This document shows, in pieces, positions 1 to 9,570 of a stretch of 64,000 bases of DNA. Position 1 is the stretch's first letter, and each line of letters begins with the position of its first letter. The notes beneath the pieces were generated by a model that was not told where the DNA came from, did no database searches, and saw only the letters and a program-made list of their open reading frames with translations. Made by a program: the position numbers and the translations under genes. Source of the stretch: Synaphobranchus kaupii (taxonomy: Eukaryota; Chordata; Actinopteri; Anguilliformes; Synaphobranchidae). Where the stretch lies: contig CM056389.1 of the NCBI GenBank assembly GCA_029718625.1, positions 4,805,254 to 4,869,253 of the forward strand. The letters are read 5' to 3'.

Positions 1-563
1 TTCCTTTTAATCAAATCTACAGTTATGAAAACAACTTTTTTTCTCTAATATGAAAACTTGGGTGTTTTTTTTTTTGGGGGTAATTTCCTGGTTAAAAAAA
101 GGGGTGTGTGGCTACAAGCAGGTTCACTGCACAGACTCAAAGAGTGTATGTTTCGGTTGTGACGTAAAAATTGGGGACAGCTTTTTTTTCCATAGGTTTT
201 TTGAATTATAAAATTTATTACAAAATAGATTGCATTATTTTAACTTATATTTGATAAAAATTCACATGCTTTATTGAATGAGACAAGTCAAATAATTGGC
301 AAAAATATTTTGGGTATTATTTTTTAATGCACCAGTTTAAGGGTTGATAGTGGGGACAGCCATCTCCCAATAGGAATTTATACTCCCAAGAGTATAAGTG
401 TTGATTTTGGACAAAAGTAACTATTATTACTGCAATGTATATGTTGGATTATATTCAAACATAACATGATCTAGCATTGAAAGATTGTACTGATGGATTT
501 ATTACTTTTATCAGAGAGGAACATTTTGTAGAATGGCCCATATAATTGAAATAAAAACACTTT
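1..563. other. Array spacer, no gene seen
   Basis: AT-rich sequence with homopolymer runs and no recognisable coding segment or RNA. It precedes the first U2 gene on its downstream side and differs from the 3' flank of the other units, which share a block ending in the 3' box. Confidence 0.6.
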
Positions 564-576
564 TCTATTTTTAAAC
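564..576 (-). terminator. snRNA 3' box of U2 copy 1
   Basis: Read on the minus strand this is GTTTAAAAATAGA, an exact fit to the vertebrate snRNA 3'-box consensus GTTT-N(0-3)-AAARNNAGA. It lies 18 nt past the mature U2 3' end, the spacing used by Integrator-dependent 3' processing. Confidence 0.8.
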
Positions 577-594
577 CAAGTAGTTTCCCCGGGT

Positions 595-785
595 GGGGAG
601 TGCACCGTTCCTGGATGTACTGCAATACCAGGTCGATGCGTGGAGTGGACGGAGCAAGCCCCTATTCCATCTCCCTGTTCCAAAAATCAATTTAATATAT
701 GGTCCCCAGATAGGGGACGTATCAGATATTAAACTGATAAGAACAGATACTACACTTGATCTTAGCCAAAAGGCCGAGAAGCGAT
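595..785 (-). ncRNA. RNU2: U2 spliceosomal snRNA, copy 1
   Basis: Complete 191-nt U2 snRNA on the minus strand. U2 base-pairs with the intron branch site in the major spliceosome. The transcript starts ATCGCTTCTCGG, carries the branch-point recognition element GTAGTA at nt 33-38, the Sm site ATTTTTGG, and the conserved 3' stem-loops ending GTGCACTCCCC. A PSE, a DSE and a 3' box sit at the expected distances, so this copy looks functional. Its upstream flank differs from the other four copies: its ZNF143-like motif is a closer match and its CCAAT box reads CCAATCAG. Short ORFs across it are by-products of the RNA sequence. Confidence 0.97.
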
Positions 786-820
786 ACTGAACGACAGCTT
801 GAGTCAGGAGAGTCTATGTG

Positions 821-1045
821 GGAAACACAATGTACGGTGACGGGATGGAAAATTTGGGCTCCATTTCGTAACACTCCCGACGATTGAATAGGCTACTGTT
901 TAATAGGCTACTGTTTAATAACACGTTATAGCAAAGTAATTCATTCATATAGCTAGTTTAGTTTTATATTTTTAATTGTTTGAGCATTTCAGAATGATCC
1001 CATAATGCATTGCAGGGTACAGTAAAAATATTTTCCACCAATCAG
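821..1045 (-). promoter_or_regulatory. U2 copy 1 promoter: PSE, ZNF143-like DSE, CCAAT box
   Basis: The PSE at 821-840 (minus strand begins TCACCGTACATTG) sits at -36 to -55 from U2 +1 at 785, the place bound by SNAPc. A ZNF143/Staf-like site with core CCCATAATGCATTGC lies at 996-1016, about -211 to -231, the usual DSE position. A CCAATCAG box (NF-Y type) lies at 1038-1045. There is no TATA box at -25, as expected for RNA polymerase II snRNA genes. Confidence 0.75.
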
Positions 1046-1046
1046 A

Positions 1047-3082
1047 CCCCATTTGTGTCGTTAGGGTTTTTAAACGTCACTCCAGTAAACTACGGCAGAG
1101 GAGCAGGTACAGACCGCACGAATGGCGCTTAGGTGCTCCAGGTTTGCGAGTCCAGTGGGTATATATTTTTTCTACAATCTTCCCCCATTCTATCAGATAT
1201 TGCCCATGACACACAATGTATAACACGCTTGGTCATATGCGGTTCCGCCTGCTAATTTCGAACAGACTCCCCCGTTGTTGTTGCATCGGGTATGTAGCTA
1301 TCGCGCTAACTTTACACAATTCGGTAGCGAACGTCACAATTGAGCTACCAACCAAGACTCAAATATTCGGCACGGGAAAAATAACTAGTTCGTTAAGATG
1401 GTGGACAACATGAACTCGTTTCACTTTAGGAAAAGGCCGAAAGGCAGTCATTTCAGCAGCAGCTGAAGCGTCGAAATGTCAACTGGATACTAACTCAAAC
1501 TCGAAAAAACCACAGAGCAGTGACCTTTTCAGCCTGCATAACGTTACAGGGAGTAGCCTAAGACTTCTACGTGACAGGTATAGTAGGCTACAACACAAAC
1601 TGACTGTGGCACCACCAACGATGAACTTATTTCATCTTCGTTACACTTCTCACAACGAGACAGAAGACGCTGGGGCACAAAAAGTGCGTGATATAGCTAA
1701 TATACTATAGCCTATATAAAACAACAACAACCAAAGAGGCGACTGCTTCTCAAAGCGCCATGCCATAGCCTACACAGCATTGATAAATCACCTAAAACCG
1801 TATTCGGACGGGATAAGTTTTACTGGGGGAGGTGGGGGTAATGTAATAATTACCGGAGAATCTCCGTAATTTTAGTCCCGTCCGAATCTACCATGTCTGT
1901 AACATTTACGGACTGCCGGACTGCGCGCTCCCCCGCCAGTAAAGAATCCGGCGTCTTTTACCTAGGCTACTGTTAAATGCCCTGTAAAATTAACCCCAGG
2001 TTAAAGCAATCCCGTGCGAATTGACATGTCGGTAAATATTCTGTTATTTCCTGTAAGAAATTAGTTTTCCCCAGTCTTTTCTCCTGGTTTTTTCACGTAA
2101 GCACTCGAGGATGCCTTTGGTTGTGCTCTCTTCAGTCCAAGTGCAAGCCACAGCTATTGGCCAACCTCTACATTGAGTGTAACGTTTCATTAAATAAGAC
2201 AGAGAGCAAATAAAACATAAAACAACGGGCTCAAAAGTAGGCTACAGTGGGGCAACGCTTATGACAGCTTTAGGTAAGTTTTTTTTAGCCTAGCCATAAC
2301 CTTACATACATGTTATGATCTGGCCTAAGAGTTTACTATTTTTCTCAATTGACCGTTAATAAAGAGATGTAATGCAGTATTCCTCACGCTTTTTGTGGAC
2401 AGTTTGCAATGTCAACATTGTCTCCACGTATATATATATTTTTTTTTTGGCGCCTGCTTTTCAGTTGTATAGCAAAAAAACATTTAAAAAACATAGCAAA
2501 AAAACAGTACAAAAAGTAACATCTATGCCACCAAATTAAACCTTACATTGCTGTATTAAAAAAAGGTTCCTTGACAGTGAAGTAATTTTCCATTTTAAAG
2601 TTTGTGGAAAACAGAAGCCAACGTTAGACCTATTCGGACATTTCTTTCAAATGATGTTAGATAGCTCACTAAATTCATGGCTACATCCAAAATGGAGGCC
2701 TGCACACAGATAGGCCTGGCTACCAGCGAAGAGTAGCCTAACAATTAAAATAAGTTTGTACTGAGCACAGGGGATTTCCTGCAACCTTCAGTGAGGCTTG
2801 TCAAAAAATATTATATATTATATATAAATTAATATTATATATGAATAAAACATTTTCAATAACCTTTTCAATAAATAAAAATACTGACGAGGAACCAAGC
2901 AAGAACCGCAAGGCTTGTGGTGCTGCAATACCAAACACACACAAGCAGAAGATAAACGCAACTTCAAAATTACAATGGTGACAAACTCCAGAACAAACGT
3001 GTTATGATGTGGGGCCAGCAGCATCAAGCAACAACATTTAATTAAACCATTAGGCCAATAATGATGATGATGATGATGTCTC
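1047..3082. repeat. U2 array spacer, mosaic of shared modules
   Basis: No gene seen. Positions 1190-1640 are nearly identical to 13568-14030. A short inverted repeat (arms 1802-1813 and 1876-1887) encloses a hairpin at 1848-1871 and looks like a small MITE. Positions about 2380-2430 recur in the units at 17.1, 22.05 and 28.9 kb. Positions about 2520-2895 recur at 23.5-23.9 and 30.36-30.77 kb. Together these show the unit was assembled from modules found elsewhere in the array. Confidence 0.7.
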
Positions 3083-3147
3083 TGTACGCACTTACTGTAC
3101 GTCGCTTTGGATAAAAGCGTCTGCTAAATAAATGTAATGTAATGTAT
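3083..3147 (+). mobile_element. SINE 3' tail (V-SINE-like)
   Basis: Contains the tail motif GTCGCTTTGGATAAAAGCG followed by TCTGCTAAATAAATG and an ATGTA repeat. This 3' end is shared by many fish tRNA-derived SINEs and their LINE partners. The tRNA head is not recognisable upstream. A short (ATG)n run precedes it at about 3059-3078. Confidence 0.75.
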
Positions 3148-3743
3148 AATGAATTGTTAAAGAAGTTATATTCGTAAAAATTATGTCCGCAATAATTATT
3201 CTTCATTCTGCGGCTCAGGCAGCTCAGACCAATGAGTTTTTAGTGACCGTCTTTAAAGTGCTTTGTTGGTTCTCAAATTAAAAGGTCAATAGCTTTTTTA
3301 ACCACAGCACTCAAACATGTGTTTTAGGATCAGGGGGATATGGAGATGCAGACAAAAGGATTGGATTCCCCCTGGAGTGTATGGTGGATTTTTGACATAT
3401 TTAGAAAATAATGGGGGAAGGGTGTGGTGCTTTCAAAAACTGAAGAAAAACAAAGAAGCGATTCAGCCCAGAATCTGGCAGGTAAGTCTACAGGATAGTT
3501 AAGTTACATGCATTCCCAAATTATTACCTTTCTTACAATATCATTTAGGAATCCTCACATCAGAATATTTCACTTTAAAAAGATACTAAATTTTCATTGT
3601 ACGCTTAAAGCACAATTGAACTTTGGGAGAACTTTGGGTTGTGTAGTTACCTGGTCATGATATGCAAATAGTGGCAAAATATGTTCATTAGTTGCTCTGT
3701 GCTCCCCTGGGTTGATAATACAGAATAGGGTATTTGTCGCTCT
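3148..3743. repeat. U2 array spacer
   Basis: Positions about 3315-3450 hold sequence not seen elsewhere in the window. From about 3455 the sequence matches the blocks before the MITE at 18.98-19.26 and 26.08-26.36 kb. The octamer ATGCAAAT at 3662-3669 is present in most units, too far from any U2 start to count as its DSE. No gene seen. Confidence 0.6.
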
Positions 3744-4206
3744 CCATTCACTTCTATAGCGCAGCTAAAACAGTCTCAAAATGACACTTCTAGCATGGAA
3801 ACGAACACGAACGAAGTGGATTCTGTCAATACAAACAACCAGTCCTCTTACGCATTTCTTTGAGAAAATTAAATGGCCCTTTCCTGGCTTTTTCGTATTT
3901 AATTTGGAACGTAGATCCGGTATGTATGTTCTTGCGCCAGAAACCACTCAGTAGTCCAAATTTCCACAGAAGCAAGCGTTCCTGGAAGTAAACAAACCGA
4001 CCTGCCAACATTTTGTTAGTCTTTTCTGGTAGCTTGCCAACAAGATAGAAAATAGCACTTTTATAAATAATTTTAATTACACAAAAGAAAAATATGTAAG
4101 AGGACTGGTTATTCTTTGTATTGACAAAATCTGCTTCGTTTGCGTTCGCATACGTGCTAGAAGTGTCATTTTGAGAATGTTTTAGCTGCCCTATAGAAGT
4201 GAATGG
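3744..4206. mobile_element. MITE with ~110-bp terminal inverted repeats, copy 1
   Basis: The two ends (from CCATTCACTTCTATAG inward, and its reverse complement ending at 4206) form an imperfect inverted repeat of about 110 bp around a core of about 240 bp. The same element is at the same relative place in the other units (14493, 19267, 26369, 31884), so it was inserted before the units multiplied. Minus-strand ORFs across it are not conserved with a family I know; I treat it as non-coding. The superfamily cannot be set because no clear target duplication is visible. Confidence 0.75.
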
Positions 4207-4558
4207 AAATAGATGTTAAAAAGCTTGATGTAGTTACTTTTTCAAAAGCGTATGTCAACACAATTTTTACACGTAGAAGCTTTAGGATACTGTCCAGACT
4301 AACGATTATCACACAAGTTGAGTTGATGTTCAGGAAAAGGTACATTTGACAAGTAGCCCATCTAAATGCTTACTTTTTACTGTGATCTCCTCAGTCACTT
4401 CTTCATACCCTTTGCTTTATCACAGGATTGTGGCGTGTTGGAGAGCAACATGGAGTACATTGTGACCGTGGTCTTGTGCTGGGGAGGACAGGATAAGAAA
4501 GATCATGCGAGTTATATGATACAGAATCATTCAGCATCATTTCAGTGCTAGAAATAAA

Positions 4559-4701
4559 CCTGCATTAACTGTTTCAGAGATGAGCAGCATGATCAGTGTC
4601 AGAAATAAACCTGCATTAACTGTTTCAGAGATGAGCGGCATGATCAGTGTCAGAAATAAACCTGCATTAACTGTTTCAGAGATGAGCAGCATGGTCAGCT
4701 G
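4559..4701. repeat. 51-bp VNTR, 3 copies
   Basis: Tandem copies start at 4559, 4610 and 4661, each beginning CCTGCATTAACTGTTTCAG. The same VNTR lies at the same place in every other unit with 2, 6, 1 and 2 copies. About 100 bp upstream is a conserved segment (about 4427-4545) preceded by a pyrimidine tract and CAG, which looks like a 3' splice site before an exon, but I do not recognise the peptide. Confidence 0.85.
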
Positions 4702-5635
4702 ACTAAGCTTGAGGAGTAATGCATGGCCCCATCTGCCCTTTATTATGTCAATTTACACATCATTATCCCACATCATTTCACACAACATCATAACACACAC
4801 AATATATATATATATATATATCCATCCAGTTCCAAGCCCAGTTTCCCAATCATTATTCTACAGTTCACACTTACACCACAAGAGGGAGCTCAACACAAAC
4901 GGGGCTAAAGACACCCTGCATGTCGGCTTAAAGCATTCCAATAAATATTAATAGTAAGTACATTGAAACGTTTTCACTCATTTTAGAATGCTTCGAATTT
5001 CTAGATAAAATAAAGGCTGGACACAAAGAATGTATCCTGCTAGGAAGTCTGGAATGGGCTCACATTAAAGAAGTGTGATATGTACAGAATACTATGTCCA
5101 TGGTTCCTGAAGTACCCACTCACACCTCATTCTTCCATATAATAGTAGGGAAGTCAAACCCGTTTTCGTGATTTTTCAGAAAACTTATTTTGCCAGCTTA
5201 TTTTTCATGTATATTGTCCTAAATGCTACAATATAATCAAATAACAATATATAAATCGCTAGCTTGTCAGAAAAAGGACGTTTGTTCGCTTTAAAATTAT
5301 TTTTTAAATTAGCCCGTTTCACTTCCGTGTAATCACTCTCGTTGTACGGAAACACATCATCATCTGTGCTGCTTTTAGGATACCGTTATCCTTATTTTTT
5401 CAACAACAAGAACCGATATTTTGTGGTATTCGTACAGGAAAACTAATGTACTCTACACATTTACTCACATATATTGTTATGGCGCGTTGTATTTAATTAA
5501 ATATGTACTCCCAAAACGCCATACTTGCCAAACGTCTGTTTCAAACTTGGCGGGTCCCGCGGCTTCAGAAGTCCTTAGTCCACTGTATTCGCAACAGTAA
5601 CATTGATTAGCCTACTTAATGCGTCTGGGTCTGAC
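4702..5635. repeat. Spacer with (TA)n and truncated SINE
   Basis: Positions 4702-4800 match the other units. A (TA)n microsatellite at 4803-4821 replaces the body of the SINE that the other units carry; only the outer 40 bp of that SINE remains (4822-4862). Positions 4863-5130 again match the pre-U2 block of the other units. Positions 5150-5635 are not shared with other units and show no gene. Confidence 0.65.
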
Positions 5636-6212
5636 CCATGTTCCCTTTTCATGTTAATAATAAAAAAACACCCATTCGCAATATTAAAATGCTTTATACC
5701 ATACTGTAGATGAGATTTTGATGAAGATCTACATGTAAAAATGCCGTTGTTCATATGGAGTTTACCGGCGATATGGTCCAGAGAAAAACATAGCATCTAG
5801 CGACTTTAGCTGGCACTGGTTATCAGAATTCTGTTTTTTGGATTTGGAATCTATAAGGTGCATGTTCCTTTTTCATCTTAATTAAAAAAAACACCCATTC
5901 GCAATATTAAAATGCTTTATACCATACTGTAGACGAGATTTTGATGAAGATCTACATGTAAAAATGTCCTTGTTCATATGGAGTTTACCGGCGATATGGT
6001 CCAGAGAAAAACATAGCAGCTAGCGACTTTAGCTGGCACTGGTTATCAGAATTCTCAGTTTTTGGATTCGGAATCTATAAGGTGCATGATCCCTTTTCAT
6101 CTTAATTTAAAAAAAACACCAATTCGCAATATTAAAATGCTTTATACCATACTGTAGACGAGATTTTGATGAAGATGTACATGTTAAAATGTCGTTGTTC
6201 ATCTGGAGTTTA
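5636..6212. repeat. ~225-bp tandem repeat, 2.5 copies
   Basis: The marker CCCATTCGCAATATTAAAA (CCAATTCGC in the last copy) occurs at about 5670, 5894 and 6119, giving periods of about 224 and 226 bp. The copies share a long stretch including GTTTACCGGCGATATGGTCC. Short ORFs in this region are fragments of the repeat. Confidence 0.8.
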
Positions 6213-6954
6213 CTGACCTAGCCACATCAGAAAACATTTCAAAGCGCCTCTTTGTCAGCATATCTTGGACAAATCGGATTTGAACAATCGGCATGATGTC
6301 AAGACAGGGGTTGGCCACAATTGGAATAACATTTAATTTCACTATTACATATTTCGAATAAGGTGGCGAGCGCCTTATTTTTTTGGTGCCATTTTGCTTC
6401 TGAAGTGGTTGTAGAATTCTAAGTCCCGCAGGACGCGCGGCACATGTAATGTTTTCAGGACACCTAAATAGACGAAAGTATCGATACATACCGATCGATT
6501 AACACCTAAAACATTTCACAGTGAGTTTTTCTTGTAATAAAATGTGTATTAACGACTTCAATGTGGTTGGATGTTTTATAATGACCCCATTGATTTCGGT
6601 ACAGCATTAAGTATAGGCACAAATGCTCGTAAACAGAGTCAAATTAGCATAATAATGACTGGCTTCTAAAGTAAAAAAATAACATTGTTGAAGTGCAAGT
6701 ACACTTTTGAAACAAATGAATAGCTTCATCTACTCTCGTTTAGTAGATTTCCTTGTTAAATGACATGCTGAAATGAGCCCAGACGTCAATTTTGTTTTTT
6801 TGTTTCGTGTGTGGAATGCCCATTGTGATTACATTGCGGGCAGAACGTTCAACCTCCCTAATAATAGACACAGAAGCAGCTTTTCCACTTAAAAACCACA
6901 TGTAAATATACATGCAAGAACATCTCCTACTTTTAAACCACACGTTAACCCCAG
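6213..6954. other. Spacer before disrupted U2 copy
   Basis: A 96-codon minus-strand ORF at 6199-6489 overlaps the repeat end, has no motif I recognise and no copy elsewhere, so I do not call it a gene. Positions about 6865-6954 match the 3' flank of the other U2 genes, including the 3' box at about 6929-6944. Confidence 0.55.
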
Positions 6955-7098
6955 GTTCCTGGATGTACTGCAATACCAGGTCGATGCGTGGAGTGGACGG
7001 AGCAAGCCCCTATTCCATCTCCCTGTTCCAAAAATCAATTTAATATATGGTCCCTAGATAGGGGACGTATCAGATATTAAACTGATAAGAACAGATAC
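6955..7098 (-). pseudogene. Disrupted U2 snRNA, nt 36-179 only
   Basis: 144 nt matching U2 nt 36-179 with one substitution in the GGGGACC stem (CTAGATAGG on the plus strand). The last 12 nt of U2 are lost by a small deletion at 6954/6955. Nucleotides 1-35 and the whole promoter are missing: at exactly U2 nt 36 the sequence switches to a LINE 3' end. This removes half of the branch-site recognition element GTAGTA, so the copy is dead. The same breakpoint (35|36) reappears at 8143. Confidence 0.93.
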
Positions 7099-7472
7099 AT
7101 TTGTTTTTATTGGTTTTTTTGGAAAAATTTTATTTACAGTTCACAAAACAGTTACATACTTTAGTGCAGTTCGTACATAGGTCATTTGAAAGTTCATGTA
7201 CGTAGAAAGTCAATGTCCAGGCAGTACAAACAGGAAAAACTTTCATTTGACTTATACATTAGTTGAAAAAAACATCAAGTATAAAAGTAAAAATAAAAAA
7301 ATATAAATAAAAGGTATGAAAGTATAAATCTCAATGAAATTTGTCAAAAAGGGCCTGTCATTTCAGTACAAAATACAACATACAAGTGCGGTTACAAAAA
7401 CAGATCATTGTTTTAATCCCTGAAACATTTTGACAGTGCATATCAAGTAGTGCTTAAAAATTAGTAATTCAT

Positions 7473-7990
7473 CCACTAGGTGGCGACCTTGGTCTTTGTA
7501 AAACGTTTAGAACCTTTGGTGTCTGATTTTTTTTACATTATATGTAAAATTACATTATTTATTACATTATATTTTTTTTACATTATAAATGTAAAAAATA
7601 GATAAATAGAACTCAGTCTCAATTAACCTTATCAAAACCAGGGCCTGTCATTTCTTTACGAAATACTAAAAAAAAAAACATACAGGTGCAATTAAACATT
7701 AGGTCATTGTTTTAATCCCTGTACCTTTTGACAGTGCCTATTAAGTAATTCACTAGGTGGCGGCCTTGACCTTTGTAAAAACATTTCAAACTTTTAGTGT
7801 CTGACATTCAATTAATTCTGTCAAAAGGGGCCTATTATTTCATTACAAAATACAAAATTCAACATACAAAATATAAAATACAACATACAGGTCCAATTAA
7901 AATAAATCATTGTTTTGTCCCTGTAACAATTTGACAGTGCATATTAAGTAGTGCATAAAAATTTAATAATGAGTCCACTAGGTGGCGACC
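7473..7990 (+). promoter_or_regulatory. Three CTCF-core-like motifs in LINE A 3' UTR repeats
   Basis: CCACTAGGTGGCGACC occurs at 7473-7488 and 7975-7990, and a variant TCACTAGGTGGCGGCC at 7750-7765. Each matches the vertebrate CTCF core CCASYAGRKGGCRS at about 13 of 14 positions. They are at the same place in each copy of the internal 3' UTR tandem repeat. Binding is not shown. Confidence 0.45.
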
Positions 7991-8035
7991 TTGTCCTTTG
8001 TAAAAAAACATTTCGAAACTTTGGTGTCTGTCCTG

Positions 8036-8107
8036 TTATATTTTTGGGTATATTACTTTCCACCTCTTTTTAACGGAGTTTGGACCCCATCTCTCGATTT
8101 CATATTT
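8036..8107 (-). pseudogene. LINE A ORF2 C-terminal fragment
   Basis: The minus strand encodes a 23-residue tail containing ERWGPNSVKKRWKVIY followed by a stop. It aligns with the C-terminal tail of LINE B ORF2 (EKWGVDHWKELII, stop at 13260). This places 7099-8109 as the direct continuation, after a gap of about 35 codons, of the ORF2 that breaks off at about 11309 on the plus strand. Confidence 0.65.
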
Positions 8108-8109
8108 AT

Positions 8110-8143
8110 ATCGCTTCTCGCCTTTTGGCTAAGATCACGTGTA
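8110..8143 (+). ncRNA. U2 snRNA-derived 5' head of LINE A (nt 1-35)
   Basis: 34 nt matching U2 nt 1-35 (ATCGCTTCTCG, CCTTTTGGCTAAGATCA) with one G deleted and one A to C change. It begins exactly at U2 +1 and stops exactly at nt 35, where LINE 5' sequence starts. No U2 promoter precedes it. It is a fragment, not a functional U2 gene, and is best read as the 5' end of a LINE RNA started at a U2 promoter. Confidence 0.9.
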
Positions 8144-8185
8144 ATTAAAAACTTCTCTGCTTTTACAGCGATCAACTAAGTGGCG

Positions 8186-9480
8186 ATGGCTCCATCGGCT
8201 ACTTTCCAGTCGGCTGCGCCCGGACTGAAGAACACGCTCCGTTTCCAAGGAAAGAAAGACGAGATGACGCCGCGATTGGTTTTCGGGAGGGACCTTCTCT
8301 TCGGCCCGCTCCAGTTGCAGTCACAAGACATTCTCTGCCTCCAGCAGAACACAGCGGAAAGCTATTTCGACGTGAGTTTGACTAGAAAGCAAAATCCAAG
8401 AAACGAAAGCGCTTTTTAGCGCTAACCAAGACAATGCGCTCCTGCAAAAATTCAAAATTGAATCGTTATACCGGAACAGCTATCGTGTGCTCACGGTGCA
8501 CATGTTTAACCCGTGGGTAACAGAAGAAACTTTATGGTTTTTCCTAGCGAAATATGTACGAGTTTTACCCGGCGTGAAAATTATTAACGACGCACTTGAT
8601 ATCTGGACAGGCAAACGGCAATTCAGAGTCGTACTTAAAGAAGACCTGGAGGGATACGACGGCTATCTGCACCCGCCTGCATCTTTCACGATCGGCGCTG
8701 ACAGGGGCTATCTTATATACGCTGGTCAGCCGCGGTTCTGCCGAAAATGTAACCGACACGGACACACAGCGGAGACGTGCACCTTGCAGCGGTGCCGAAA
8801 CTGTGAGAGCCTGGGGCAGGCAACAAAGGACTGCACAGAACCCAAGCGGTGCAGTATCTGCGGTTCTGAAAACCATCTCTACCGCCGATGCCCAAAGACT
8901 GCTCTTTCATACGCATCGGCGGTAAGACATGACAAGATGGCGGCTCTCGCGCAGGAGATGCGAGCACGTGGGAAAGACAGCGAAGAGGCCGGGGGGACAG
9001 AAGACTGACCCCGCCCCCGTTTCACCAAAGCGAAATTCCTGGGCCGACTGCGTGGACAACCAGACTCCTTCTGACACGACCGGAGAGAAAATCGAGCTAA
9101 CCTCGGAATGGACAACGCCGACAGGAAGGAAAAAAAGGACCAGGAAAATAAAGTTGGTCAGCTCATCCAACTCCCCAGCGCCTCCCACGGCAGCAGACGT
9201 AAACCCTTTCCGCCTGCTCCTCCAAGACCTCACCGCAGAGGAAGAAAGCGGCACGAGTGACATGGAAACGGCTCCGGACCCGAAAGAAGAGACGGTTGCA
9301 CCCCCTCCACCCTCCAGCGTCAGCTCCGGCTTACCGCCCAGCGGCGCCCCTGTTTCGCAACCAAGCGAAGCATCAGAAGACGTATCCCCAAAGACGCTTC
9401 CCTTTTCACTTGGGGAAAGCCCCCCTAATTTGGACCGTTGTTTTCCGGACTCCGGACAGAACGAGGTGCATTATTTGTGA
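8186..9480 (+). pseudogene. LINE A ORF1, Gag-like CCHC protein, frameshifted
   Basis: Tx1-type ORF1 protein, an RNA-binding chaperone of the retrotransposition particle. The first ATG is at 8186, 42 bp after the U2 head; that frame ends at 8419. A second frame (8487-9008) has the conserved middle with WTGKRQF, DRGYLIYAGQP and three zinc knuckles: CRKCNRHGHTAETC, CRNCESLGQATKDC and CSICGSENHLYRRC. A third frame (to 9480) continues with a Pro/Ser-rich tail. At least two frame changes separate them. The second knuckle has Gln where His normally binds zinc. Antisense ORFs here are shadows. Confidence 0.8.
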
Positions 9481-9570
9481 ACTGTATTAGCCCATGTAAT
9501 ACTTTATGCATTTACCGTCAAGTAATATTATTCGCTCACATAATATATTTAATGGCACCCTTAATTGTAG

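Larger units (their letters stand above)
7099..8109 (-). mobile_element. Keno-like Tx1 LINE (LINE A), 3' segment
   Basis: Minus-strand 3' part of a LINE joined directly to U2 nt 36. It comprises, in its own direction, the last ~24 codons of ORF2 (8107-8036), then a ~0.9-kb 3' UTR, ending AACCAATAAAAACAAAT. LINE B (13567) and LINE C (35345) end with related AACCAATAAA tails. The 3' UTR has about three copies of a 220-280-bp repeat, each with a CTCF-like motif. Keno-type LINEs of the Tx1 clade are known to insert specifically into U2 snRNA genes; the family name here is an inference from the site and the Tx1-type proteins. Confidence 0.8.

Noticed and set aside
3662..3669. Octamer ATGCAAAT as a U2 distal element
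   Set aside because: It is about 3 kb from the nearest U2 start in every unit; the distal element at -185 to -260 is ZNF143-like plus CCAAT instead.
6199..6489. 96-codon minus-strand ORF
   Set aside because: A passing resemblance to retroelement protease flanks was too weak; no catalytic motif.
8110..8143. Independent plus-strand U2 gene
   Set aside because: Only 35 nt of U2, no PSE or DSE upstream, and direct fusion to LINE sequence.
8565..9263. Antisense ORFs of 84-118 codons over LINE A ORF1
   Set aside because: Shadows of the CCHC ORF1, which has clear motifs on the plus strand.
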